Assembly (NCBI GenBank): GCA_032717465.1
Contig: CM064664.1
Coordinates: 4,460,673 to 4,524,672 of the forward strand
Direction: 5' to 3'
DNA from: Coenobita brevimanus
Lineage: Eukaryota > Arthropoda > Malacostraca > Decapoda > Coenobitidae
Length of the DNA: 64,000 nucleotides
Shown: piece after piece, positions 1 through 11,433 of the stretch
Layout: each line of letters begins with the position of its first letter
Numbering within the stretch: position 1 is the stretch's first letter
The notes under the pieces: generated by a model
What the model was told of the DNA's origin: nothing
The model's database searches: none
What the model saw: the letters and a program-made list of their open reading frames with translations, nothing else
Made by a program: the position numbers and the translations under genes

Positions 1-123
1 TGCTTCAGGAAAACATACCGTTTTTCATGTTATGGTTCATAATCCACTATTTGTTTGGTATATTTTATGGGGATTGTAAAATAAACAGCGGTGCAAGTGT
101 TGGTAATACGCATTCATCTAGAC

Positions 124-810
124 CTGTGGTTCTTAACCTTTTTTGAGTCACGGACCCCTTCGCGAATCAAGTGAAAGCTATGAACCCCTTCCCTACAAAA
201 ATGCACATAGGCACAAACACAGCATTTTGTGTGAAATGAATGTACTTTATTTTACTGAAAACTGCCTCACGCAGTGTATGACATACACAAAGTATAAAAC
301 TGTCCTTACAAAAAACTGTTTCCCACTCTTTCATGGAAAAGCTAACGGCCACTCGATGAAAAAGTTAAATACATCCAACTTGTGCAAATTAAACAAAAAA
401 AAACTAATTCTGCTCAAAAGTTCATTTCAGTGACAGGGTTGTTGTTTGGCTTGAGTAACAAGATGAATTTGTGGAGTGGTCTTTGGCAAGGAAACACGCA
501 TGTCATCGTTGACATCCAGTTGATTTCGACTTTTCGTTTTGATAGAAACAAACGCTGAAAACCCTGACTCACAAAGGTATGTAGTAGCAAACGGAATCAC
601 AGCACCCATAGCTCGCTTTGCCAGATGCGGGTAGGGTTGTGTCAATGAACACCAGAATTCTTCAAGACTCCTCGATTTTTTTTTTTTTTTCGGTTAATGA
701 TGCCAAATGGCATCACGAAATTGTTCTCAATTATTCTGACCTTCACGGATCCCCTGAAGCTCATCCATGGACTCCCAAGGGGTCCATGGATCCCAGGTTA
801 AGAACCCCTG
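124..810 (-). mobile_element. Non-autonomous hAT-type DNA transposon relic
   Basis: The ends are inverted repeats. The left end starts CTGTGGTTCTTAACC and the complement of the right end starts CAGGGGTTCTTAACC; both reach a shared GGACCCC block. The element is flanked by an 8-bp direct duplication, ATCTAGAC, at 116-123 and 811-818. Terminal repeats of this kind plus an 8-bp duplication are the hAT signature. The inside is mostly non-coding but keeps the end of a transposase on the minus strand at 427-645. At under 0.7 kb it is an internally deleted derivative. Confidence 0.85.
427..645 (-). pseudogene. hAT transposase C-terminal dimerisation remnant
   Basis: This 72-residue fragment carries the block CESGFSAFVSIKTKSRNQLD, which I recognise from the C-terminal dimerisation region of the ZBED5/FAM200 branch of hAT transposases. 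In intact proteins this region closes the RNase H-like catalytic domain. The BED zinc finger and catalytic residues are absent, so the fragment cannot catalyse transposition. It sits inside the 124-810 inverted-repeat element, which agrees with its being the leftover transposase of that element. Identification is from motif memory. Confidence 0.75.
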
Positions 811-1108
811 ATCTAGACATATTATTACTATGAATATTAATTGACCCCTAAATGTTTTTTAATAATATTATTGTTATACATAATGTCAGTAAATTTATTC
901 ATATGCATTAGAGTACTGTCGCCTCCGGAAATCTTTTCTCTACCATTAAATTTTATAAATCCAAACTACCTGGGAACAGTCATATGGAGACGTGTCAGAC
1001 ATACGATCAACACAACTCTATACTCCGGCCTTTATCTACCTACTGCTCTTCCACACTCTCCAGTTTTTTCTCAGCCTGTCTGTTTACCATAATTCTTAAA
1101 ATTTTCCA

Positions 1109-1612
<504 letters not shown>

Positions 1613-1669
<57 letters not shown>

Positions 1670-1703
1670 CTGTGTGTGTGTCTGTGTGTGTGTGTGTGTG
1701 TGT
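1613..1703. repeat. (AT)n then (GT)n microsatellite
   Basis: (AT)n at about 1613-1666 is followed by a (TG)n tract to about 1703. With the array at 1150-1210 it brackets the SINE, so the SINE appears to have landed in, or seeded, an AT repeat. Confidence 0.97.
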
Positions 1704-2053
1704 AGGTTCTCACTTTTACCTGATAACCATACACCCCCATATTTTATTAATCAAGAAACTTCATACTGACTAGGTTATATTCAATAAATCCACATGGGCT
1801 ATCATGTCATTAATTCATATCTATTCCAAGTGGCCCAACATTAAAATAAATAAAACAAGCATTCTGGGTGTGGTCATTCGGAAGGGTCATGCAGTAATCA
1901 TATATTGTTATCAGTGATCATTTTCAAACTACTATGCGACATAGGGTATTGGTTTTACCCTTGACCACTCTCATTTTATAAGGAATTACATTGGCCAGTA
2001 AAGGACAGCCGGATATATAACCACGCCGAGAAATACACGAACTTCGCAAAAAA
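1704..2053. other. Unassigned AT-rich spacer
   Basis: I see no convincing coding frame, terminal repeat or tail in this stretch between the microsatellite and the piggyBac-type MITE. The minus-strand reading frame that begins here runs into the MITE and is not supported. Confidence 0.5.
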
Positions 2054-2853
2054 TTAACTCCCCCCCCGTCCCAACCGATTTTCCACCACAGATTCCCCCC
2101 AATCCCGACCAATTTTAGAAAAAAAATTTTGGCTCCTACCTCCACTTTTGGTGAGAAACATCGAAAATTCATAGAGAAATTGCTCACCTGAAGTTTAAAA
2201 TACTCGATACAGGTACCAGTACCCCATACCTTACTGGGTATTCTATCAGGCTGGCTACAGAGAAAACGAGTTCTATGGGAGGGTAACTATTCCACACCAC
2301 TCATAAACGGTATTTATTTATTCATTTGGTACGAATTTATATGTAGTATTTGGTATGAATTTATATGTAGTACGAGAGTATATTGATTTTCACACAGTAA
2401 TATAGGCATTATAAGCATTGTTTCACTTACTAAACACATCAACATACCTGACCTTTTTTGGCGACTTTCCCTGATCATTATTTCTGACTGTTTCTTCCTC
2501 TGATGCTACATAAACTTTGTCCTCCACATTGTCATCGATTGAGGAATCACTCTGGCCATGAATTTCGTACCATGGAACAACATGTATTTACTGGCCAGGT
2601 CACTAGTAACAGGTGAATTGCCGAGATAATGGCGTGCGGGGGAGGAGGAGGTCATGCAAGGTAAGGCATTGTCCCTGCCTGGTGTCTTGTAGAGGAAGGT
2701 GTCCCGTGTATGCGTACCAATAATCACGCGCAAAAAATGAAAATTGTGCAAATTAGGGATCTTGCAATTGATGCACATTTTTATACATCAACAGGACTGA
2801 CAGTGACAAGACGTTTGGACGTATATTTACGTCAGTGGGACGCAGCGTGTTAA
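2054..2853 (-). mobile_element. piggyBac-type MITE, copy 1 (reverse)
   Basis: TTAA occurs at both ends (2054-2057 and 2850-2853). Inside lie the same terminal and internal sequences as the copies at 60474-61231 and 62286-63061, in reverse orientation. Shared landmarks include the CTCACCAAAAG-type block, the CGTTTATGAGTGGTGTG block and the block encoding YEIQGQ-like residues. On the minus strand a decayed frame corresponds to the acidic N-terminus of the piggyBac transposase relic at 39.3-40.0 kb. The termini are degraded: the run next to TTAA at 2054 is a C-homopolymer. It is probably the oldest of the three copies. Confidence 0.8.
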
Positions 2854-3306
2854 ACACTGAACTTGCCGCCTTTTCGAAGTAGTTTATGTGAGACTTCACT
2901 GTGTGAGCATTCATGACATAGTTTAATACAATATATAATGGATACATTGCATAAATCTATGCTATTGTGTAACTTAATAAACTGGTCGGTGTGAATCCGG
3001 TAAGCTAATATTAAAAACAGATGTTCCTACAGTGTAATTTTGTAATGAACATTAAAATAACATTATTTCCTCCTGGAAGAAATAGTTATTCATGTAATAT
3101 GGATTCCATATTACAGTATTATAATACTTCAGTGTTTGTCTTTATATTGTGTTTCAGGTTTCACCCCCCAAACATAATCATGATAATATAATAATGTAAC
3201 ATGCTAAAAACTTATAAATAGAACCTAAATAAATTCTGAGGTGTGTGTCACCAAGTGTTAAAGGCAAAGATTACATGTTAGTCTCGGACATCCTTAGCCA
3301 CAGATA
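2854..3306. other. Unassigned spacer
   Basis: AT-rich sequence with no supported gene, inverted repeat or LINE tail. Single-copy within this window as far as I can see. Confidence 0.5.
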
Positions 3307-3632
3307 CTATCTATCTATCTATCTATTGCCAGACGCCTCAATCCCGTTTGGGGTGGCCACAAACAAATCGCCTCCAAGTCGCCCTGTCCCCAGCCATTTC
3401 ACTCCCCTGCTCCCAACTCACACCCCCCTCTCTCATATACCTCTCCACCCCATCTCTCCATCTCATCCTCGGCCTCCCCCTCCCTCTTTCCCCCTCCACC
3501 TCACTCACATACACTCTCTTCGTCAGTCTTTCACCCTCCATCCTCTCCACATGGCCAAACCACCTCAGTGTGTTCCTCATAACGCTTCCTATCACATCCA
3601 CATCAACACCACAACGCTCCTTTATATACACA
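3307..3632 (-). mobile_element. RTE-like LINE alpha, 5'-truncated 3' fragment
   Basis: On the minus strand an open frame (about 97 residues) encodes the C-terminal part of the LINE protein: KERCGVDVD, then WFGHVERM, then RGRGRPRMRWRDGVER, ending CGHPKRD. Next come the 3' end GGCGTCTGGCAAT and an (AGAT)n tail at 3307-3326. The fragment closely matches 32095-32390, so it is a severely truncated copy of the same family. Plus-strand proline/serine-rich frames over it are antisense shadows. Confidence 0.88.
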
Positions 3633-3828
3633 CACCCATATTACCATTATGACACACATTTCATACTATACTCACCCCACCCCCACCACATGTATTGTCC
3701 CACACCCACAAGCACACACACATACTGTATTTGGTATTCTGTGTACTGAATGAAATCCTGCTCTGAATTTTGTTGTTCCAAGTGAAAATAAGCATATAGA
3801 TCTAATATTAATAGCATGTTCATTAACA

Positions 3829-3879
3829 GTCACCCTTTGCAGGATTAGGGCGTCGGGCTATAGATAGATTGATAGATAG
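3829..3879 (+). mobile_element. 51-bp LINE alpha stub with target duplication
   Basis: Only the last 51 bases of the alpha LINE are present: CACCCTTTGC, then GGATTAGGGCGTCGGGC, then a TAGATAGAT tail. The stub is bounded by a perfect 13-bp duplication, ATGTTCATTAACA (3816-3828 and 3880-3892). This is an extreme 5' truncation by target-primed reverse transcription. Confidence 0.9.
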
Positions 3880-3892
3880 ATGTTCATTAACA

Positions 3893-4589
3893 CTGCACAC
3901 AGTCAGGCTGGCAATACTGAAACAAAGGGTCAAGACTGTGACTGGTGCATGAGAGCTGGAAAGCTCCCACAATATGCTTCATAAACGTATTTTGAGAGTT
4001 CCAAATAGGCTGTTTGTATTTTTCATAAGAAATGGATGTTCAGCAGTATGTTAACTTTAATTATTGACATAAGTGGAGGAACGGGAACTTCTGCAGTGAA
4101 CTCACCACCGTAGCTATGAGAATTGGAGGTGTCAGCAGCCACCTTCCCTCTAACTAGTATCCGCCACTGAACACACGATTATCTTTAGCATTAACGAATA
4201 TATCACTGTGGGTATTGCTACCCCAGGACTATTACTGTAACATAAACTATGCAAATAAGTATTGATTACTGGTTAACGTAATCTGTAATGTGAGGTGGTT
4301 ATGTATTGCACTTGTATTATGACACAGTATTAAATTTTAGATAAACATACTAAATGCAACATCATTACTCATTAGCACAAACTGATAATGTGTGTGTGTG
4401 TGTGTACTGATAGCCAGCTGAGGAGTTTTAGAGGGGAAGAGAGAGAGAGAGAGAAAGAGAGAGAGAGGGGGGGGGGAGAGAGTCGAGGCGGTGCAGCAGG
4501 CTGCATGTTTTCAGTTAAAGAGGGAGGGGATATCCTAGTGTGTAATCGGGTCTATATAAAGATAGTAAAAATTAATAGGTTTAGTGGAG
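3893..4589. other. Spacer with (GT)n and (GA)n tracts
   Basis: Low-complexity tracts lie at about 4387-4405 (GT) and 4437-4485 (GA with a G run). The remainder is AT-rich with no recognisable gene. It ends where similarity to the alpha LINE begins. Confidence 0.6.
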
Positions 4590-5745
4590 AAGTATCTAGA
4601 GAAGGGAAAGAAAGTGTATGCTGCTTTTATGGAACTGGAGAAAGCTTATGACAGAATAGATAGGCAAGGTATGTGGAAGGTATTAAGAATATATGGAGTG
4701 GAGGGGAAATTGTTGAGTACTGTGAAGTGTATGTACGAAGGAGCTAGGGCTACGGTGTGAGTGGATGGTGAGCTGAATGAGTTCTTTGATCTCAATGTGA
4801 GACTGAAACAGGGTTGTGTGATATCTCCATGGCTGTTTATTATATACATGGATGGGGTTGTAAAGGAGGTGCAAGGTAGGGCAGTGGATATGGGGGTGGC
4901 TGTAATGAATGAGGGTGAGATTTGGAAGATTCTGATGTTGTTGTTTGCTGATGATACAGTGTTGTTGAGTAAAGATGAATGGGAGTTCCAAGGTTTGGTG
5001 AATGAATTTGTGACAGTGTGTAGGAGGAGGAAGCTGAAAGTTAATGTAAACAAAAGTAAAGTTATGGTGTTTGAGAGGAATGAAGTCACAGAATGTAAAG
5101 TGAGGTTGGATGGTAAGGATAGGGAGAATGTGAGTGCATTCAAGTACTTGGGTAGTGTGATGAGTAAGGATGGAACTTTGGGGGATGAAGTGCGTGAAAG
5201 GGTACAGCAGGGAAGGAAGGTTGTTGGTTCACTGAAAGCAGTGATGAGAAATAGGGAGGTGAGTATGGAAGTTAAGAAGTCACTCCATGATAGTATTGTG
5301 ATCCCTACCCTGACGTATGGAAGCGAGGCGTGGACCTTGAAAGAGGGGAACAAGTCAAGAGTGAGAGCAGTGGAAATGAGTTACTTGAAAGGAGCATGTG
5401 GAGTGACATGGAGGGACAGGTTGAGGAATAAAAAAGTGAAAGAACGTTGTGGGGTGGATGTGGATGTGGTTGGGAAGATTAGGAGAAATACACTGAGGTG
5501 GGGTGGACATGTTGAGAGAATGGAGAATGAAAGACTGACTAAGACGGTGTATGTAGATAAGGTGGAGGGAGGGAGAGGGAGGGGTAGACAGAGGATGAGG
5601 TGGAGGGATGGAGTTGAGAGGTAATTGAGGGAGGGGGAGGGGTGGGTTGGGGGGAGGGTATTCAAATGGTGGGTGACAGAGTGACTTGGAGGCGTTTTGT
5701 CTGTGGCCACCCTTTGCGGGATTAGGGCGTCGGGCTATAGATAGA
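4590..5745 (+). mobile_element. RTE-like LINE alpha, 5'-truncated copy
   Basis: The copy starts within the reverse transcriptase just upstream of the first catalytic motif (a MELEKAYDRIDR-like stretch near 4628). It continues through the C-terminal domain and 3' UTR to GGCGTCGGGC and a short TAGATAGA tail near 5740. Endonuclease and the N-terminal RT half are missing. An in-frame TGA near 4758 separates the first RT motif from the long open frame at 4761-5624, so the copy is dead. Confidence 0.9.
4761..5624 (+). pseudogene. LINE alpha reverse transcriptase, C-terminal part
   Basis: This 287-residue frame contains RLKQGCVISPWLF (RT block 4) and LLFADDTVLLS, whose two aspartates are the catalytic pair (about residues 53-58). 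KSKVMVFERNEV, FKYLGSVMSKDG (RT thumb side), YGSEAWTL, CGVTWRDRLRN and a degenerate HVERMENERLTK follow. It ends at a TAA inside what is RDGVERY in other copies, about 100 bases before the expected end. Upstream RT motifs are in the same copy but cut off by a stop. It encodes no complete enzyme. The nearest relative in the window is the 614-residue frame at 32654-34498. Confidence 0.85.
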
Positions 5746-5950
5746 GATAAATTATTATTTAGGATTAATGATATCATTGACACCTTAACCCTTTAACCGG
5801 GGGCATTGATTTGACTCGACTGCCCCCCTCCCCCCCGCGAGGGTTCCAGCCAAAATGGAAACAAACTTTAATCCTTTATAACTCTGCACAGAATAAAGCT
5901 AGAGCGAAAAATTAGGTACCATTAGAAAGTACTAACCTTCAGCTTTGCAA

Positions 5951-6030
<80 letters not shown>
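5746..6030. repeat. Single transposon-like terminus and (AT)n
   Basis: At about 5787 the sequence TTAACCCTTTAACCGGGGGC resembles the end of an inverted-repeat element but has no partner in the window. An (AT)n array occupies about 5951-6030 and abuts the 3'-broken edge of LINE gamma. Confidence 0.6.
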
Positions 6031-6034
<4 letters not shown>

Positions 6035-6778
6035 TGAACAACCATGGGGACGTCTCACAACCCTGTCACATGGCCACACCTATCGTGAACCATTCACTTA
6101 GATGCCCATTTACCCTTACACATGCTTCACTACCATCATAAAAACTCTTGACGGCACCTAGCAGCTGACAATCTACGCCGTACATATTCAAAACTTTCAA
6201 CAATCCTTCTCTGTCCACTTTGACATATGCTTTTTCCAGATCTATAAATGCCATCAACATCTTATGGTCCTTCTCCCAAGCTTTCTCTGCTATCTGTCTC
6301 ACTGCAAATATTTGATCCACACATCCTCTGCCATTCCTAAAGCCACCCTGTTCATCACTCACTAGGACTTCTGATATCTCTCTTACTTTCTCTAGAATAA
6401 TTCTTCCATGTACCTTCCCTACCACACTCAATAAATTTATACCACGATCATTCTTGCGCTCACTTCGCTTACCTTTATTTTTGTACAGGGGTACAATAAC
6501 AGCCTTTTTCCACTCTGCAGGCACAGTTTCACTCATCCATGCCTTCTTACATATCTCCAGCAAGCACTTCATTCCACTCCCTCCACTACACTTAAGTATC
6601 TCTGCATACACCTTATCAACCCCAGCTGCTTTCCCATTTTTCAGTCGCTTCACGGCACTCTTCACCTGTGCGAGTGTCACGTCTCCTGGCACTGCATTCC
6701 TTCTCAGCACACTCCCCAAACCAATCATGTTTACAGCCGCTCTGCTCTCTCTTTTCCCATTGATCAGGCTTTCAAAAT
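6031..6778 (-). mobile_element. RTE-like LINE gamma, reverse-transcriptase part
   Basis: Minus-strand open frame from about 6806 to 6066. Motifs in order are LKNGKAAGVDKV (fingers), VPAEWKKAVIVPLYKNKG, INLLSVVGKVHGR, DEQGGFRNGRGCVDQIFAVRQ (block 2a), AFIDLEKAYVKVDREG (block A, first catalytic Asp) and VNGHLSEWF. The QGC block and the FADD box are lost because the LINE is cut by the (AT)n array at 6030. Its N-terminal half continues at 7910-9290, beyond an inserted element. Broken and inactive. Confidence 0.85.
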
Positions 6779-7905
6779 GTGGGCCTCTGCATCCAAAGGG
6801 GGTCATGCACCAAAAATAAAATTTTACAGGAGAGGCTTGTAAAGGTCAACAAAGTGTTTGCAACTGTAATTTCGTTAGTTTTTGACGTCCAGTGCTCATT
6901 TTGGTATCAAATTACAGCTTAACACCTGAAGTGTATGAATCTGATAGAGGATAATGAATTTTGTGTAAAGTAATGTATCTATTGCTTGTTACAGTTGCAT
7001 AATGTTGCACCCATAATGAACTTTACAAGCATCTCCTGTTGCAAATTATTACAATAATATCAATATTAATACTGTTAACAATAGTCGATAGCATGGGCAG
7101 CATAAAAGCATCATAAAAATACCGGACAAAAATGATACTATTACTACTACTACTACTACTAATGCTACCACTACTAGGAATAATACAGCCCCACACAACA
7201 TTCCTCCTCTTCCCCCACACACATTAACACTTTTTCTATCTCTTTACACAAAATTAATGCCCATAGTCACCCATTAATAGTGAAGAATGCAGTACAGTTC
7301 CAGTAGTGCCATGTAGTGCCATAGTTTTCCTCCGTTATCCATACTCCATCGTCCAATATCCAGGCCAGGGTCGTCAGCTGGGGTGGTCAGGGCAGGTGAG
7401 GTGTGACACTATAGTGCCATGTAGTGCCACAGTCCTCCTTCATTATCCATAATCCGTCGTCCATCCAGGCCACAATGGGGAACTTCCTTGTTACAGCCGA
7501 TGTTATTACATCTGCGTAATCCTTAGTACTTGGCAGGTAGTTCGTCTTCCTGATCTTCTTTTCGATGTTGCTGAAGGCTCAATCACAGGGCATGTATGAG
7601 TGGCCGGACTTCAGGAACACAAACTCCACCTGCACAGACACCTACCCCGCCACCACCAACACCTCTGCCACACTCACTACACTGGACATGCTAGCCTTTG
7701 GACGTGGAGTTTGCCTCGAGCCGAGTGCGTGCAGGTTTGGACGTGGTAATGTTGAACGAAATACGACTTTCAACCCTATGTCCAGTGTCAGAAGGAGGTC
7801 ATTTCCACATCCAACCGTTAGAGGAAGGGTTAAACTAGTGCTCTCTGGTGCTATCACAAAACTGGCCAGGCCGGCACTTGACCCCCTTTGGACGCGGAGG
7901 CCCAC
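6779..7905. mobile_element. 1.1-kb inverted-repeat element inside LINE gamma
   Basis: The ends match as inverted repeats over about 27 bp. Left begins GTGGGCCTCTGCATCCAAAG and the complement of the right begins GTGGGCCTCCGCGTCCAAAG; both continue GGGGTCA. AAAT precedes the left end (6775-6778) and follows the right end (7906-7909). Removing the insert and one AAAT restores the LINE frame at an EYFES-like position, so a 4-bp duplication is well supported. Inside are two imperfect copies of a roughly 65-bp repeat (7301-7366, 7411-7472), an (ACT)n run near 7141-7160, and internal copies of the terminal motif TTTGGACGTGG at about 7699 and 7737. No transposase is recognisable; the superfamily is unknown. 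Confidence 0.8.
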
Positions 7906-7909
7906 AAAT

Positions 7910-9290
7910 ACTCTTTCCATCTGGTCATTACGTCATCCCCATGGGCTAATAATCTATCACCTACACCCTTCACACCATCATATTCTTTTTCTGCTTTATC
8001 GTCTACATTTCCGCACCTCTTTCCAGAATAACTTCCTATTTTCAGAGTAGTTTGCATTCATTGTTCTTCCTAGATCCTCATTTACCTCCTTCTTTTTACT
8101 CTTCACTAGTCTCTTTATGTGCTTCTTGCTCTCATCATATTCAGTTCTTCAATTGAACCCCTGTCCTGTAACAACATTAACCACTTCTTCCTCTTTTCCT
8201 TCACCGCTCTTATAACCTCCTCATCCCACCATGCTGTACTTCTCTTCTTTGTTGTTACTCTTGCCACACCACACACTGCCTTAGCATTCCTAACTAAGGA
8301 ATCCCTATATGCATTCCACAGGCTGTCCAGATCCATTTCATTCCATTTCACTAATTCTAACTCCTCATCTACTTTGATCCAGTAATCATCTGCCATTTCT
8401 TTGATCCTCAGCTTCTCAACTTTCAGTCTTTCTCCCTGACTGCTCCTCTCTCTCTCCTGATCCACCTCACTCCTCTTAGCTTGATATTGCATACCACACT
8501 CATATGATCTGACAGACCTTCACATCGTCCTCTCACGGCCCTCGTATCAGCAACCATTCCCATCAATGACCTTTCTACGAGCATGTAATCAATCAGGCTT
8601 CTTTCAACACGATCCCCTTTCCCTCTGTACCATGTATATTTATGTGCATCTCTGTGTTTGAAATACGAGGTGCAAATGCACAACCTCCTCTCCTGACACA
8701 TATCCTTTAGTCTCTTCCCATTATGATTTTCTCCTGGTACTCCATAATAACCCATTATGTCATCCTTAGGACCATTCCCTACAATTCCATTCATATCCCC
8801 CATTACGATCACTTCATAGCTCCTGGGCATTTCTCCCACTACTGCACCCAGCTCATCTCAAAACCTGCGTTTCTCACTCCTGTCCTCACACCGGGCATAC
8901 GTTACAATCACTGCCACTTTCACCGTCTCATACTTGAACATGACATACATACACCTCGAGCTGACACATTTGTAGTCTCTCATTCCACTCTGCCGCACCT
9001 CATTCATCAACAAAGCAACTCCTTCCTTTCATCTTCCTCTGCCATTCGTTCCCAATCTTACACATTTCACACCCATGCACTCCACCATTTCACATCCTTC
9101 CATATTCGTTTCACACAATGTCATCACGGCATATCTCGCACTGTTGAACACATTCACCACTTCCACCCTCTTGCTCACCTCATGCACACCTCTCACATTC
9201 CACATGGCCACGTGAGTCTGCCCATTTGGTTGGGGCCTTGGATAGGCTTTGCGCCCTCCGAGGCTTTCTGAAACCACTGCCGTGATTAAG
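7910..9290 (-). mobile_element. RTE-like LINE gamma, endonuclease part
   Basis: Minus-strand frames give an APE-type endonuclease in pieces: AMWNVRGVHE (Asn motif) and TLCETNMEG (Glu motif) in 9277-9029, then VIVMGDMNGIVGN, a TWYRGKGD block, LIDYMLVE and LSDHMSVV in 8839-8423. The linker region follows at 8492-8115 (TAWWDEEVIRAVKEKRKKW). Stops and frameshifts separate the pieces. Read with 6031-6778 it forms one LINE copy interrupted by the 6779-7905 insert. The 5' boundary is not sharp; similarity may extend to about 9400. Confidence 0.82.
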
Positions 9291-9299
9291 TGATTTTGG

Positions 9300-9949
9300 A
9301 TTGGGGAATCTGGGGAACACTTAACCCCACAAGAAACCCCGATTATATGGTTACCACCCAGCGTAGTAAATGGTTTCCTGGGTACAGGAAACCATTTGGC
9401 TTGTCACTCAGTGTAGAGATCATATGGCATAGCTACACTGAGTGAGTAGATGATGTGCACCCCAACTTACCATATATATAGTTTATAATATAAAAAAGGT
9501 ATAGGTTTAAGAAAACACTCGGGTTACACTGTGGTAAAGACTACATATTATATAGATAGATAGATAAATAGATAGATGCATGCTAGTGAACATGCAGTAC
9601 AATTGCAAATATGTGTTATGGTAATACAGTGCAGTATACATGCAAATTGGATTTGTTGTGATAGTAAACTAGAAATTACCTTGTGCCATTCCTCTAGTGC
9701 ACTAAAGAATTGCCCTAGCAAGTTAATTCACCACAGAAGAATATAGAATATAAGAAAAAGTACAGGCTTAAGGAAATGATCTCAGGATAAGGTGCATGAA
9801 CTCTCAGTACAAGTGCCAGAAATAAAGAAATTATTTTCAGGTTATAGTGGAAATGAACTTGCATTACAAGTGGAAGTATGTAATATAGTGTAATAATAGT
9901 GCAAATTGGTTTTCTTTGATACTTTTTATATATTTCTGCAGAATTGCAA
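9300..9949. repeat. Spacer with degenerate repeated motif
   Basis: About 9340-9380 matches, inverted, the sequence at 49347-49385 (blocks GTAGTAAATGG and GGAAACC), possibly LINE gamma 5' UTR. A (GATA)n tract lies at about 9552-9575. From about 9590 to 9940 a roughly 100-130-bp motif (CAATTGCAAATATG, TGTGATAGTAAAC, CTCTAGTGCA) recurs in decayed copies. A related copy lies at 14150-14260 on the other side of the Jockey-like LINE. Confidence 0.5.
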
Positions 9950-11433
9950 CCTTTCCTTTATTTCTATCTCTGCTGAATGCCCCCCTCTCTCCCTCAAAAC
10001 TTCACCTTCTGCCCATTACTGAGACTCAGCTGTCTAAGGTGACTTAAAGGAAACCCTCCTCTGTATCCTCCTACTTTCTGTATACTCACTTCAAAGCGAA
10101 AAGTGGCTGTTGTGTATATGTACACATCAACATATCGTGCACCCAAGTTCCTGTACTTTAGTCTTCTGAATTCTCTAGTCTCTAGGTTCGTCTGTCCTAC
10201 CATTCTCTGACTAAGTATATTTGTACTGTTTCTTATCCGCTACTTCTGCTGATGATGACAGATTCTTTGACAATTTTATTTCTAAGATGGAACATCCTGT
10301 CAGTTTCTTCTTTCCCTGAAGTCTCCAATCTAGGCGATTTCAGTGTTCACCACAACCTTTGGCTTTCCTCTCCTATCACTGATCCACTTACAAGGCAACA
10401 TCATTTCCATCCTTAATGACCAAGAGCAACTTGGACAGCACCCGACCTACATTGCTAACAGTCTTGTAGAGAGTTCCAACGAACCTGACCAATTCCTTGC
10501 ACCTAATCCTTCGGCTTATGCTGTTAATGTTTTCTCTCCATTGGGCTCCTCTGATTGCAGTCTTATCACCTTAACAGTCCTGTCACCTCAGTAAGGCCTG
10601 TGATTCATCCCAATAAGTGGCTACTTTGACATTTTGAAGTTGCTGATTGGGAGGACCTCAGACAGTACATATTTTTTTCCCTGGAATGGTTATTGCTTCC
10701 ATGGCCGAGAATCATCTGAGTGTGCCTCATGCATTACATAGGTTATTCTCTCAGGTATGGAAACATACATTTCTCTCTTTTATCCTGTGACTAATGTAAA
10801 GAAAATCTTTAATTAAGCTTGTTAAAATGCCGTCCACATCAAGGAAAGGGCCTTCAAAAGAAACCGGAGCCAACCCATCCCTGAATCTCATCACTTATGT
10901 TTCTGGCTGGAATTATGTTAAGTCCGTTCATCACTCTGCTAAATATAATATCAGTCGTACTAACTCAGCTTCCTCCTGCTCCTTCCGATGCTTGCCAGAT
11001 ACCTTTGTAACAACTTTACTTCGTTATCCTTTCCTCCTTTTTTCCACTCCAACGACTCTGCAACTGCTTCTTCTATTGATAAAGCAGATTTCTTTGCTCT
11101 GAATTTCTCCTTCATTTCCACCTTAAACTATTCTGGTGCTGTTCCTCTATTACTTCCTCCCTCTTACTTCCTCATGGCTGACATTAAAATTTCTTCAGTT
11201 GATGTGTTTTCTGCCATCACTGGCGTTAATGCCGACAAGGCAGGTGGGCCTGATGGGATGCTGATGGGGTCCCTCCAGTTGTCCTCAAGTGCTGTTCTTC
11301 TGGACTTATATCCTGCCTAGGTAAACTCTGTCGCTTTTGTCTGTCAACTTGTACCTTTCCTTCTTGCTGGAATTTTCATGTTATGTAAGGTTGATCATTT
11401 TCAGCCCTCTGACTGTCGTCCTATCTTGTTAAT
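9950..11433 (+). mobile_element. Jockey-like LINE, 5' part (decayed)
   Basis: Scattered plus-strand frames match a Jockey-like family also seen at 30800-32045 and 61451-63490. They include an endonuclease middle region (LGDF-type block near 10330, then NPSAYAVNVFSPLGSSDCSLI at 10500-10570). A linker has GVNADKAGGPDG near 11220, and the start of RT has DHFQPSDCRPILL near 11390-11430. Many stops and frameshifts are present. The copy is split by an inverted insertion of its own family at 11434-12795 and resumes at 12796. Confidence 0.75.

Noticed and set aside
3245..3749. Two overlapping proline/serine-rich plus-strand open frames
   Set aside because: They lie antisense to the LINE alpha C-terminal domain (WFGHVERM). 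The composition is the complement of an arginine/glutamate-rich coding strand.
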